64,000 nt of DNA from positions 135,660 to 199,659 of the forward strand of contig DATKDW010000062.1 in assembly GCA_035512495.1 (NCBI GenBank), read 5' to 3'. The stretch is from Acidimicrobiales bacterium. Its GTDB lineage: Bacteria; Actinomycetota; Acidimicrobiia; Acidimicrobiales; CADCSY01. The notes beneath the pieces are model-generated. The model saw only the letters and a list, made by a program, of their open reading frames with translations. It was not told where the DNA came from and made no database searches. The translations under genes were made by a program, and so were the position numbers. Positions within the stretch are counted from its first letter, which is position 1. Each line of letters begins with the position of its first letter. Shown here one piece after another: positions 52,212-60,714 of this stretch.

Positions 52212-53038
52212 CAGCGACGACCTCCACGGGCCACGGCCTGCTGGAGGGCGAGAGGCGCCAAACGGTGGAGGAACCATCCGATGCGGGCCTCGAAGCCGAC
52301 GGGCACCACCACCCGGTCGCGCTCCACGGCGTCGATGATGGCGGCGGCGACCTTCTCGGGCTTGTGGCCCCGCTGGAAGATCTTGGCCGTTCGGCGCTTG
52401 GCCTCAGGATCGTCCTGGTCGCCCAGGAAGCGGGTGTGGTCGATGATCGGGGTGTTGATCACGCCCGGGCACACGGCGGTGACGCCCACCCCACGAGGCC
52501 CCCAGTCGGCCCGGAGGCACTGCGACAAGGCGAGCACCGCAGCCTTGGTGGTCACGTAGGCGGGCTCGGTCGCGGTCGGCGTGTAACCGAGGCCCGACGA
52601 GAGGTTGACCACGTGTCCACGACCACGCGCCACCATCGCCGGCCCGAAGGCGGCGCAGCCGTTGACCACACCGTCGAGGTTGACGCTGCGGATCCAGGAC
52701 CAGTCGTCGGCCGACATGTCGGCGAAGCGGCCGCTCATGCCCACACCGGCGTTGTTGACGAGCACGCCGAGGGCGCCGTGGGCGGACCGCACCTCGGCGG
52801 CGAGGTCCTCGACCGCCCCGCGGTCGGCCACGTCGATGGTGTGGGCGGTGGCCTCAGGGGCGCCGAGCTCCCCGCAGGTCGCTGCCGTCTTCTCGGCCGC
52901 CTCCCCGTCGATGTCGGCGCACAGGACGGTGGCGCCCCGTCCGGCGAGGGCGAGGGCGGTGGAACGGCCGATGCCGCTGCCGGCGCCGGTGACCAGCGCC
53001 ACGGCGCCGCGGATCTCGATGTGTGCGGTGCGGCCCAT
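52211..53038 (-). CDS. SDR family oxidoreductase (BVMO operon)
   Basis: 275 residues. TGAGSGIG (about 17-24), ADIDGE after strand 2 suggesting NAD(H), NNAG (about 93-96), catalytic Ser in NLSSGLG and YVTTK (about 160-164). Resembles SDRs paired with monooxygenases in actinobacterial mymA-like clusters. It probably interconverts an alcohol and ketone feeding the BVMO; inference from context. Start and stop codons each overlap neighbours by one base. Confidence 0.91.
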   Translation of the reverse strand: MGRTAHIEIRGAVALVTGAGSGIGRSTALALAGRGATVLCADIDGEAAEKTAATCGELGAPEATAHTIDVADRGAVEDLAAEVRSAHGALGVLVNNAGVGMSGRFADMSADDWSWIRSVNLDGVVNGCAAFGPAMVARGRGHVVNLSSGLGYTPTATEPAYVTTKAAVLALSQCLRADWGPRGVGVTAVCPGVINTPIIDHTRFLGDQDDPEAKRRTAKIFQRGHKPEKVAAAIIDAVERDRVVVPVGFEARIGWFLHRLAPLALQQAVARGGRR

Positions 53039-54597
53039 CAGCGGGCACCTCCGGTGGTAGTGGTAGGAACGGTGGTCTCGGTCGGGACGGGCGGCGCGGT
53101 CAGCTCGTAGCTGCTGGCGTCGAAGCGGCGGGTGCGCGCCCGGAACTTGTAGGTGTGGTCGGGCCACAGGGTGGTGTTGCGGCCCTCGGCGTCGAGGTAC
53201 CAGCTGGCGCAGCCACCGGAGTTCCACACGGTGCCGGCCGCCTTGGCCTGGATCTCCTCCGACCAGGCGGCAAACGTCGTGGGCCGGACATCGACGCTGG
53301 CCGCGCCGGTCTCGTCCATGAGGCGCAGGGCGTCGGTGATGTAGGCCAGCTGGGCCTCGATCATCACGACCAGCGAGGTGTGGCCGATCCCCGTGTTGGG
53401 GCCGGCGAGCAGGAAGAGGTTGGGGAAGCCCGGCACCGTCGTGCCGAGGTAGGCCTGGGCACCGGTCGACGCCCACCGGTCGGCCAGGGTGGTGCCGCCC
53501 ACCCCACGGAGGCGGTTGGCCACCGGGTTGTCGGTGACGTGGAAGCCGGTGCCGAAGATGATCGTGTCAACGGCGTGCTCGACGCCGTCGGCGGTCACCA
53601 CGGCGTGGGGACGGACCCCGACGATCTTCTCGTTCGCCACGTCGACGTTGGGCTGGCCGAGCGCTGGGAAGTAGTCGTTGCTCAGCAGCAGGCGCTTGCA
53701 CCCGGGCTTGTAGTCGGGGGTCAGTCGGGCCCGGAGCTCGGCATCGGGGACCTGCTCGTGGAGCTGCTTGCGGGCCATGCGCTCCAAGCCGTCGAGCGAC
53801 TTTGCGTTTCGGAGCAGGGAGGTCCCGAAGAGCTCGCGCGACCAGTAGACCATCGACCGCACCGCCCGCTGGGCAGCAGGGACCCGGCGGTAGAGGGCGC
53901 GCTCGGCGGGCGAGATCCGCCGGTTCCGGTGCGGCAGCACCCACGGCGGGGTGCGCTGGAACAGGGTGAGGTGGCCGACGACCGGCTGGATCTCAGGCAC
54001 GAACTGGATGGCCGACGCACCGGTGCCGATGACCGCGACGCGCTCGCCGGCGAGGTCGTGGTCGTGACGCCAGGTCGCGGAGTGAAAGGTGGTGCCCTCG
54101 AAGGTGTCGAGGCCGGGGAGGTCGGGGATCGCCGGCTCGGCCAGCGGGCCGTTGCCGAGGATGAGGACGTCGGCGGTCATCGGTCCGGCGGCGGTGTCGA
54201 TCGCCCAGCGCTGGGCGGCGGCGTCCCACCGGGCCTCGCGAACCTCATGACCGAAGCGGATGCGCTCGATCACACCGTGCTCCTCAGCCGTGCGGCGGAG
54301 GTAGGCGAAGATCTCGGGCTGAGGCGAGTAGGTCTCGCTCCAGTCGGGGTTGGGGGCGAAGGAGAACGAGTAGAGGTGCGAGGGCACGTCGCAGCGACAG
54401 CCGGGGTAGCGGTTGTCGCGCCAGGTGCCGCCGACGTCGTCGGCCCGCTCGAGGATGGTGTGCTCGACTCCCTCCCGCTGGAGGGCGATGGCGGCGCCGA
54501 GGCCGGCGAAGCCGGTGCCGACGATGGCCACGCGCACGTGGTTCGCGGATTGGGTTGCGGTTGGCACCGGCGGGGTGGGCGCGGTCGTGGCGGTCAT
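53038..54597 (-). CDS. Flavin-containing Baeyer-Villiger-type monooxygenase
   Basis: 519 residues. FAD Rossmann GTGFAGLG (about 27-34), NADPH Rossmann GTGASAIQ (about 190-197) and the BVMO fingerprint FxGxxxHxxxW as FEGTTFHSATW (about 165-175). The enzyme inserts oxygen next to a ketone to give an ester or lactone. A short Thr/Pro tail is atypical. Its ATG overlaps the MerR stop (ATGA) and its stop overlaps the SDR start (TGATG), so it is within a coupled four-gene operon. Confidence 0.93.
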   Translation of the reverse strand: MTATTAPTPPVPTATQSANHVRVAIVGTGFAGLGAAIALQREGVEHTILERADDVGGTWRDNRYPGCRCDVPSHLYSFSFAPNPDWSETYSPQPEIFAYLRRTAEEHGVIERIRFGHEVREARWDAAAQRWAIDTAAGPMTADVLILGNGPLAEPAIPDLPGLDTFEGTTFHSATWRHDHDLAGERVAVIGTGASAIQFVPEIQPVVGHLTLFQRTPPWVLPHRNRRISPAERALYRRVPAAQRAVRSMVYWSRELFGTSLLRNAKSLDGLERMARKQLHEQVPDAELRARLTPDYKPGCKRLLLSNDYFPALGQPNVDVANEKIVGVRPHAVVTADGVEHAVDTIIFGTGFHVTDNPVANRLRGVGGTTLADRWASTGAQAYLGTTVPGFPNLFLLAGPNTGIGHTSLVVMIEAQLAYITDALRLMDETGAASVDVRPTTFAAWSEEIQAKAAGTVWNSGGCASWYLDAEGRNTTLWPDHTYKFRARTRRFDASSYELTAPPVPTETTVPTTTTGGAR

Positions 54598-55376
54598 CGT
54601 GAGGTCCCTTCGGGGGAGTCGGTTGGGCTGGCGGGGCCTGCCTCGGCAGCGGCGGCGAGGTCGTCGAGGAGGGCACGCTGCGCCCGCTCCATCTCGTGGG
54701 CGAAGAGGAGGTCGACGGTGCGCCGGGTCAGCGGCTGGAGCTGGTCGAGCAGGCCGGCGAGCGCGTCGGGGCCCTCGGTGCTCAGGTGGGCGACGCTGAC
54801 CTCCTCGGTGAAGCGGGCCACCAGCTCCTCGGCGGTGGCGCGCAGGCGCGCCTGGAGGAGGTCCCGCATCCGCATCCCCACCTCCAGGTCAAGCCCGAGG
54901 CGGAGCGATGCGACGGCGACGTCGAGCATCCCCGGACTGGGCACGAGGTAGACGACGGGTGTCGTGTCCGCACGGCGCTCGACCACGCCGGTCCGCTCCA
55001 GTCCCTCACGGGTCCCCGAGGGGAGGCCGGCCAGCCGAGCCGCGAGGTCGTCCTCGGCGACGAGGGCGGGGGCGTCGTCGCTCCACGGTCGGGCCAGCGC
55101 CTCACCGAGGCCGTGCCAGCCGGCGATGGCGGCGGCGCCGTCACCGTGGCGCAGGATCTCGTGGATCGCCGTGAGGCGCAGGCCGCGGTGCTGGAGCTCG
55201 GTGATGGCCTCGAGCCGACGGCGGTGACCGTCGCCGTAGCGGACCTCGCGACCCGACCGGACCGGCGCGTCGAGGAGGCCTTCGGCCTGGTAGTAGCGGA
55301 TGGTGCGCACCGAAACGCCGGTGCGGTCGGCGAGCTCCTGGACGCTCAGCGCCGCGCCCTCCTCGACCACCGTCAT
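54594..55376 (-). CDS. MerR family transcriptional regulator
   Basis: 260 residues. N-terminal MerR winged helix LSVQELADRTGVSVRTIRYYQAEGLLDAPVRSGREVRYGDGHRRRLEAI (about 10-58), then about 200 residues of effector domain with no Cys cluster, so an organic ligand is likelier than a metal. ATG at 55376 is chosen because the DNA-binding domain begins there; the Ser/His-rich extension upstream runs into the operator. First gene of the operon, so its own promoter probably drives all four genes. Confidence 0.9.
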   Translation of the reverse strand: MTVVEEGAALSVQELADRTGVSVRTIRYYQAEGLLDAPVRSGREVRYGDGHRRRLEAITELQHRGLRLTAIHEILRHGDGAAAIAGWHGLGEALARPWSDDAPALVAEDDLAARLAGLPSGTREGLERTGVVERRADTTPVVYLVPSPGMLDVAVASLRLGLDLEVGMRMRDLLQARLRATAEELVARFTEEVSVAHLSTEGPDALAGLLDQLQPLTRRTVDLLFAHEMERAQRALLDDLAAAAEAGPASPTDSPEGTSR

Positions 55377-55386
55377 CCCTCGATCA

Positions 55387-55426
55387 GTCACAGTGCTACT
55401 GTGACTGTCACAGTGCATACTGTCAA
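55387..55426 (-). promoter_or_regulatory. Nested palindrome array and promoter of the MerR-BVMO operon
   Basis: Half-sites alternate: GTCACAGT (55387-55394), ACTGTGAC (55398-55405), GTCACAGT (55407-55414), ACTGTCA (55419-55425). They give two perfect 8-base dyads and a third with one mismatch; the outer dyads are centred 20 bp apart. A minus-strand TTGACA -35 (55421-55426) overlaps the last half-site. The -10 candidates (55393-55401) lie 19-22 bp away, the long spacing typical of MerR-activated promoters. Confidence 0.82.
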
Positions 55427-55439
55427 GTTCAGCGATGCG

Positions 55440-56627
55440 CTACCGAGCGGGTCGGTCGGCACCACCGACCGAGGGCGCCGGCTCCCCGCCGAACCAGCGG
55501 TGGAGCAGCACCAGGCCCAGCAGCGAGAGGCAACCCGCCACCGCGAACGCCGCGCCGTAGCCGGTGAGGCTCACCACCACCCCGAGGACGACGGCCCCGA
55601 TGCCCTGGGACAGGTCGAAGAACGTGGTGAAGGTCGCGGTGGCCGACCCCCGCTCCGCCAGCGGGGCACGGTCGACCACCAGCGGCATGAGGGCGGGGAA
55701 CAGCAGAGCCATCCCGAGGGCGAGCAGCACCGTGCCCAGGTACAGCCCGGTAGGGGCCGCCCACGCCGAGGTCACGAACATCCCAGCGGCGATCGAGGAC
55801 AGCGCGCCGGTGGCGCCCCTGAGCGACCCCAGCCGGTCGGGGATCCGAGCGCCGAAGATGCGGACCACCAGGACGATGACGGCGTAGAGGGCGAAGACGA
55901 AGCGCGACCCCGCCAGGCCGATCGTTGCCACGTACAGCGGCACGAACGCGGCGAAGCCCACGAACCCCACCACGGCCAGCGAGAGGATCACCCCTGGCGG
56001 CAGCCCGGCCCGGTGCAGCTGCCAGCGAGGTGAGCGCACCGCCGGGTCGCGGCGGGCGGCCGGCGGTGGGGTCCACAGGCCGAGGAGGCCACCGGCGGCG
56101 GCGAAGCCGGCCGCGGTGAGCCACACCGTGGTGAAGCCGCGCGCCTCGAGGAGCACCTCCCCGACCAGCGGGCCGATGGCGAGGCCGCCATAGACGGCGA
56201 CCGAGAAGTAGCTGACGGCCTCTCCACGTCGCGAGGCTGGCGCCAGGTCGTTCACTGCGGTGGCGGCGCCGACGAAGACGCCCGCCTCCCCCACCCCCGT
56301 CACCAGACGCAGTGCCACCAGGGCCGGCAGCGAGGTGGCCAGGGCGTAGCCGCTGATCGAGAGGCTCATCAGGGCGGCGCCGGCGACCACGAGGAGGCGC
56401 CGGCCCCGCCGGTCGCTCAGCGGGCCCAGCGCCGGCTGGGCCACCGCCGCCGCGAACGCGATCGAGCCGACCACCAGCCCCACCCCGGCGCTGCCGGAAC
56501 CCAGGGGCCCATCGACGTAGCGGGGCAGGACCGGGATCAGCATCCCGACCGAGATGAACGTGACCAAGGCGGCGCCGGTGACCACGGCGAAGGTGGACGT
56601 CACCAGGCGCGGCTGCTCCGGAGGCAC
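55440..56627 (-). CDS. MFS transporter
   Basis: 395 residues, about 12 membrane helices. Motif A GPLSDRRGRRLL (about 65-76) and the helix-5 GxxxGPxxG motif VYGGLAIGPLVGE. Family: drug or metabolite:H+ antiporters. GTG at 56627 has GAGG 7 bases upstream; the frame is open further but the first helix begins close by. It lies 28 bp after the Gfo/Idh oxidoreductase and 63 bp before the MerR gene, all on the same strand, so it may belong to either unit. Confidence 0.9.
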   Translation of the reverse strand: MPPEQPRLVTSTFAVVTGAALVTFISVGMLIPVLPRYVDGPLGSGSAGVGLVVGSIAFAAAVAQPALGPLSDRRGRRLLVVAGAALMSLSISGYALATSLPALVALRLVTGVGEAGVFVGAATAVNDLAPASRRGEAVSYFSVAVYGGLAIGPLVGEVLLEARGFTTVWLTAAGFAAAGGLLGLWTPPPAARRDPAVRSPRWQLHRAGLPPGVILSLAVVGFVGFAAFVPLYVATIGLAGSRFVFALYAVIVLVVRIFGARIPDRLGSLRGATGALSSIAAGMFVTSAWAAPTGLYLGTVLLALGMALLFPALMPLVVDRAPLAERGSATATFTTFFDLSQGIGAVVLGVVVSLTGYGAAFAVAGCLSLLGLVLLHRWFGGEPAPSVGGADRPAR

Positions 56628-56655
56628 CGTCAGCCTCGGCTGAAGCCTTGGGGCC

Positions 56656-57651
56656 TCACGGTGTGATCTCGGCGACCGCCACGGGTCGATGCTCGGCGAG
56701 CGATCGGTCGGCCGCAACGGCGACACGGAGCGCCTCGAGCGCGGCGTGCCCTGGGCTCCGGTTCTCACCCTCTCCCCGGACCAGCGCGACGAAGGCCTCG
56801 ACCTCGGCGCGGTACGCCGGTCCGAACCGCTCCGAGAACGCCGGGTACGGCGCGATCGGGGGGCGACCACCGTCCAGATCCACCGATCGCAGCGGTGTCC
56901 GCTCGTTCCAACCGGCACACACCGCGTCGTGCGACCCGATGACCTCGGTCCGGTGGTCGTAGCCGAGCGGGTTCGCCCTCGCACCGGTGATCGACGCCAG
57001 GACGCCACCCTCGAGCACGAGGACGAGGGCGGACATGTCGACGTCGCCGTGCCGGCGGAACATCTCGTCGACGAGGACGGAGCCCGCCGCGTACACCTCG
57101 ACGACGTCGCGCCCCGTCAACCACCGCACCGCGTCGAAGTCGTGGATGTGCATGTCGCGGAACACGCTGCCGGACTGGTCGAGGTACGACTCGTGCGGCG
57201 GGACGTGATCGTGGCTCGCGGCACGCACGAGGTAGACGTCCCCGAGGTCGCCGGACTCGACGAGCCTGCGCATCTCCACGAAGCCGGCGTCGAATCGGCG
57301 CATGAACCCGATCTGCACCTCGACACCGGCTCGCGCCACGACCTCTAGCGCCGTCGCCGTCGACGCCAGGTCCAGCGAGATGGGCTTCTCGCACAACATG
57401 GGCAGTCCGGCTGTCGCCACCGCCGCGAGGTCGTCGGGGTGGTTGGCGGTCGGGGTGGCGATGACGACGGCGTCGGCCTCGCCGAGCACGGCGTCACGAT
57501 CGGGCAGCGCTCGCGCGCCGGTGGTCGAGACGGTTCGCTCCGCCGCTGCCGGATCTGGGTCGAACGCCACGATCTCCACGCCCTGGAGATCCGCCAGGTT
57601 CGCGGCGTGGGTCGCACCGATGCGTCCCAGCCCGAGCACGCCGACGATCAC
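56656..57651 (-). CDS. Gfo/Idh/MocA family oxidoreductase (inositol-dehydrogenase-like)
   Basis: 331 residues. Rossmann GLGRIG (about 7-12), the EKP motif in CEKPISLD (about 93-100) and the second-domain HDFDAVRWLTG with the HxxD catalytic pair (HIHDFD). It oxidises a polyol or sugar with NAD(P); closest in pattern to myo-inositol 2-dehydrogenases, but no other inositol genes are present. GTG at 57651 is 6 bases after TAGGGT (57658-57663), so leaderless. Confidence 0.92.
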   Translation of the reverse strand: MIVGVLGLGRIGATHAANLADLQGVEIVAFDPDPAAAERTVSTTGARALPDRDAVLGEADAVVIATPTANHPDDLAAVATAGLPMLCEKPISLDLASTATALEVVARAGVEVQIGFMRRFDAGFVEMRRLVESGDLGDVYLVRAASHDHVPPHESYLDQSGSVFRDMHIHDFDAVRWLTGRDVVEVYAAGSVLVDEMFRRHGDVDMSALVLVLEGGVLASITGARANPLGYDHRTEVIGSHDAVCAGWNERTPLRSVDLDGGRPPIAPYPAFSERFGPAYRAEVEAFVALVRGEGENRSPGHAALEALRVAVAADRSLAEHRPVAVAEITP

Positions 57652-57818
57652 GACGGCACCCTACCGGCGGACCTCACGCCGGCGGAGGAAGCGCAGCGGC
57701 ACAACCAGCGGGAGGAGCCCCAGCGTTGGTGGACAAGCTCCGGGCGTTTGGTGGATGGCTCGGCGTTGTCCAGCCCGACACTCGTCGCCGTCGACCCACC
57801 AGATCGACGCAGCTGACG

Positions 57819-57851
57819 CTTGGTGATCGGTTGTGCGTCACCAAGTAGACT
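57819..57851 (+). promoter_or_regulatory. Toxin-antitoxin promoter with 8-bp inverted repeat
   Basis: CTTGGTGA (57819-57826) and TCACCAAG (57838-57845), perfect arms 11 bp apart, directly abut a TAGACT -10 (57846-57851). The antitoxin ATG is 7 bases further. Antitoxin binding here would autorepress the operon. Confidence 0.72.
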
Positions 57852-57858
57852 GCTGGAC

Positions 57859-58095
57859 ATGAGTGTTCAGGAGTACCTCGTCTCTGCGTCCGGTCAGATG
57901 TCGCTGCCGGCAGGTGCTCGCCATCGATGGAACCTCGATGGCGGTGGCCCCGTCGATGTGATCGATCTCGGCTTCGGTGTGTTGACGGTGCCGAAGGGCT
58001 CCGGCCGGAAGCTGTTGGGGGATCTGGTCGGCCGCGACCAACACGCCGAGTTCGTCCGGTCACTCGATGATGATCCCGACCTCGCGACGACGTGA
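57859..58095 (+). CDS. AbrB/MazE/SpoVT-type antitoxin
   Basis: 78 residues. Short swapped-hairpin AbrB-type DNA-binding N-terminus (about 5-50): VSASGQMSLPAGARHRWNLDGGGPVDVIDLGFGVLTVPKG, then an acidic tail (EFVRSLDDDPDLATT) likely to contact the toxin. It represses its own promoter and neutralises the product of the next gene. Leaderless start, 7 bases after TAGACT. Stop overlaps the toxin start by four bases (GTGA). Confidence 0.82.
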   Translation: MSVQEYLVSASGQMSLPAGARHRWNLDGGGPVDVIDLGFGVLTVPKGSGRKLLGDLVGRDQHAEFVRSLDDDPDLATT

Positions 58096-58523
58096 CACGA
58101 GCCCTCCTCGATGACCACCTCCTGCGGGACCTCCTGGCCGACAGCGTGCCCGTGGGTCTCGAGGGTGTTCTCCGCGACCACGAACCTGCAACCACCAACC
58201 TGTACCTGTATCGGCTCGCCAAGAGCGTGGTGTCGTCTCGGGGTGGGGCGCTCACCGGCGGATGGACGACTGAACAACGCCGCGTGCTGGGCTCGAAGCT
58301 CCTGACGTTGCCGGCAAGCGTCGAGATCGTGCCCATGAGAACCATCGCCTACCGCATGGCCGAGATCGCGGCGGTCCACCGGGTCTCCACGCTCGGTGCG
58401 GAGTCCGTTGCCGCCTCCGAGCACCTCGATGCGCCGCTGTGCGTCTGGAGCGGAGACGATGGTCCGGGGATCCGTGCCGCGATGGACGACCTCGGCCGCG
58501 ACTACCGCACCATCCAGCGCTGA
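58092..58523 (+). CDS. PIN-domain-like toxin (VapC-like), divergent
   Basis: 143 residues. PIN-type features: N-terminal ALLDDHLLRDLL with the first acidic metal ligand, and a C-terminal SVAASEHLDAPLCVWSGDDGPGIRAAM matching the usual A..L...L.T.D......A segment, the DD supplying the last acidic ligand. The middle Glu is less clear. A ribonuclease cutting tRNA or rRNA is the inferred activity. GTG start overlapping the antitoxin stop means coupled translation. More divergent than classical VapC. Confidence 0.72.
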   Translation: MTRALLDDHLLRDLLADSVPVGLEGVLRDHEPATTNLYLYRLAKSVVSSRGGALTGGWTTEQRRVLGSKLLTLPASVEIVPMRTIAYRMAEIAAVHRVSTLGAESVAASEHLDAPLCVWSGDDGPGIRAAMDDLGRDYRTIQR

Positions 58524-58557
58524 TCGGCCATTGCATCGCTTCAGGCGCTTCGGGCGA

Positions 58558-59094
58558 CTAGAGGCGCATTCGGATCTCGAGCAGCTCCTGGTCAGCGATC
58601 TCCAGGTGGCGAGTCGCGCCGTCAGGCTGCCACCCGCTGCGCTCATAGAGCGATCGCGCTCGCTCGTTCACTTCGAACACCCAGAGGAGCGGGCGATGGA
58701 AGCCTCGGTGCTCCAGCGCGTGCCTTGCCGTGTCGAGAAGCGCGGTGCCGACCCCACTGCCCCAGTGCGCCGCAGCGACGTTGAGCATCCACAGCTCACC
58801 TCCGTCGGGCACCGACTCATCTCGGCTTGCTCCCACGGTCGTCACGCCGACGACCTCGCCCGAGCGGTCGGCAACGAACATCTCCGGACCGTGCTCGGGA
58901 CCATCGACTGGTCGGCCGTCGTTCCACGCCGCTCGGATGCTGTCCTCCCAGACATCGACACGGTCTGCGAAGTCGAGACGGTCGAGGAACCCCTGGGGAA
59001 GGATGCCGCGATAGCCGCTGCGCCACGCGTCGGCCACGACGCCGGCGATCGCTGCGCCGTCCCCAGGGGCCGCCTTCCGGGTGAGGAGATCCAT
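58558..59094 (-). CDS. GNAT family N-acetyltransferase
   Basis: 178 residues. GNAT fold: acceptor helix GDGAAIAGVVADAWRSGYRGILPQGFLDRL, then ELWMLNVAAAHWGSGVGTALLDTARHALEHRG with the acetyl-CoA loop (WGSGVGTAL, about 117-125), and RARSLYERSGWQPDGATR with the conserved Tyr general acid. Acetylates an amine of unknown identity. Start at the Met before LTRKAAPGD. Convergent with the toxin gene, 34 bp apart. Confidence 0.9.
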   Translation of the reverse strand: MDLLTRKAAPGDGAAIAGVVADAWRSGYRGILPQGFLDRLDFADRVDVWEDSIRAAWNDGRPVDGPEHGPEMFVADRSGEVVGVTTVGASRDESVPDGGELWMLNVAAAHWGSGVGTALLDTARHALEHRGFHRPLLWVFEVNERARSLYERSGWQPDGATRHLEIADQELLEIRMRL

Positions 59095-59280
59095 GAGCTG
59101 ACGATTGCACAGGCTGCAGGAGGAAGGCCCTTCGATTGCCGCTTCTCGCCGGTCAGCAGCGCTCGGCGAGGAAGCCCTCGACCGCAAGACCTGGGGCAAA
59201 GCCGTCGTCACGACCTGACGCGGCTCACCTGACGCTGCGCGATGCTCGTCACCGACCCAACCCACGCTGGAGGTGGTCCC

Positions 59281-60582
59281 GTGGCTGACCTGCTCGCCCT
59301 CTCGTCCCGCATCATCGACAGCGGGGTCGCCGACGAACCCGTGAACCGGGTGACCCAGGAGCTCTCCGAAGTCGCCGACGGCATCGCCGTGGTCGAGTCG
59401 TTCTCCCACGTGGTGAGCATCGATACCGGCGACGGCCTGGTCTGCTTCGACGCCAGCGGCGTCGGCACCGGGGCGGAAGCCACCACCGCCCTGCGCACCT
59501 GGCGCACCGATCCGGTGGACACCCTCGTCTACACCCACGGCCACGTCGACCACGTCGGCGGCAGCGGCGCCCTCCTCGCGGATGCCCGCGAGCGGGGCCA
59601 CCGTCCGCCCCGGGTCGCGGCCCACGAAGCGGTGGCGGCCCGCTTCGACCGCTACCGGCGGACCGACGGCTGGAACCGAGCCATCAATGCCCGCCAGTTC
59701 GGTGGCGTCTCCCGTCGCGCCGGACTCGGGATTGGGGCCCCCAAACGGTTCCTCCCCGATGACGTAGCTGCCCCGACGACCACCTTCGCCCACCACCTCT
59801 CGCTGTCGGTGGGCGGCACCGCCATCGAGCTGCGCCACGGCCGGGGAGAGACCGACGACCACCTCTGGGCCTGGCTCCCGGCCTCGCGGGCCATCTGCGC
59901 CGGTGACTTCGTGATCTGGAACTTCCCCAACGCCGGCAACCCCCAGAAGGTGCAGCGCTACCCTCTCGAGTGGGCCCAGGTCCTCCGGGAGATGGCCTCC
60001 ATGGGTCCCGAGCTGTTGCTGCCCGCCCACGGGCTCCCCATCGGCGGCGCCGACCGGGTGGCCCTGGTGCTCGGCGAGATCGCTGCCGCCCTCGAGACGC
60101 TGGTGGCCGACACCCTCGCCCTCATGAACGACGGCGCCTCCCTCGACACGGTCCTCCACGAGGTGCGGGTCGGCCCCGAGGTGCTGGAGCGCCCCTGGCT
60201 GCGGCCCCTCTACGACGAGCCCGAGTTCGTGGTGCGCAACATCTGGCGGCTCTACGGCGGCTGGTGGGACGGCGACCCCTCGAGCCTGAAGCCGGCGCCG
60301 AGGGCCGACGTGGCTCGCGAGGTGGCGACCCTCGCAGGCGGGGCCCTGCTGCTCGCCCGTCGGGCCGGCGAGCTGGCCGACGCCGGCGACCTGCGGCTCG
60401 CCTGCCACCTCGCCGAGCTGGCAGCTGACGCCGACCCGACCGACGCCGAGGTCCACGAGGTCCGCGCCCGCGTCTACCAGGCCCGCCGCGACGCCGAGAC
60501 GTCGCTCATGGCCAAGGGCATCTACGCCGGCGCCGCCCGCGAGTCACGAGCCGCGGCGGAGGGACCCGACGCAACGGGCTGA
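59281..60582 (+). CDS. MBL-fold hydrolase with alkyl-sulfatase dimerisation domain
   Basis: 433 residues. Metallo-beta-lactamase zinc motif THGHVDH (about 80-86), further ligands in RHGRGETDDHLWAWLP and LLPAHG, then a helical C-terminal domain (about 290-420; FVVRNIWRLYGGWWDGDPSSLKPAPR, LAGGALLLARRAGELADAGDLRLACHLAELAADADP) typical of the SdsA1 alkyl-sulfatase dimerisation region. The SCP2-like third domain of true alkyl sulfatases is absent. GTG at 59281 has GGAGGTGG immediately upstream and is preferred over ATG 59242. Confidence 0.88.
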   Translation: MADLLALSSRIIDSGVADEPVNRVTQELSEVADGIAVVESFSHVVSIDTGDGLVCFDASGVGTGAEATTALRTWRTDPVDTLVYTHGHVDHVGGSGALLADARERGHRPPRVAAHEAVAARFDRYRRTDGWNRAINARQFGGVSRRAGLGIGAPKRFLPDDVAAPTTTFAHHLSLSVGGTAIELRHGRGETDDHLWAWLPASRAICAGDFVIWNFPNAGNPQKVQRYPLEWAQVLREMASMGPELLLPAHGLPIGGADRVALVLGEIAAALETLVADTLALMNDGASLDTVLHEVRVGPEVLERPWLRPLYDEPEFVVRNIWRLYGGWWDGDPSSLKPAPRADVAREVATLAGGALLLARRAGELADAGDLRLACHLAELAADADPTDAEVHEVRARVYQARRDAETSLMAKGIYAGAARESRAAAEGPDATG

Positions 60583-60668
60583 TGGCGTTCGTCCCTCTTC
60601 ATGGGATCGTTTCTGCCGAGGGGACGACCAGGAGGCTGGCCGTGGGTTCAGTGGACGACTCAGTGCGG

Positions 60669-60685
60669 TCGGGCGTTTCGCCCGA
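60669..60685. terminator. Hairpin between convergent genes
   Basis: TCGGGCG (60669-60675), loop TTT, CGCCCGA (60679-60685): a perfect 7-bp stem in the 132-bp gap between the MBL-fold and phosphotransferase genes. No T-run follows on either strand, so termination is possible but not certain. Confidence 0.4.
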
Positions 60686-60714
60686 TGTCTGGCCCATCAC
60701 ATGGTCGTCGAGGC

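Noticed and set aside
57661..57818. Open frames and a TGGACAA/TTGTCCA repeat between the Gfo/Idh gene and the toxin-antitoxin operon
   Set aside because: No family resemblance in any frame; the repeat has 7-base arms with a loop of about 30 bases and no clear position relative to a promoter.
59105..59218. 38-codon plus-strand frame ending DRKTWGKAVVTT
   Set aside because: TTG start, no ribosome site, no recognised family; could be a remnant but there is not enough to support it.
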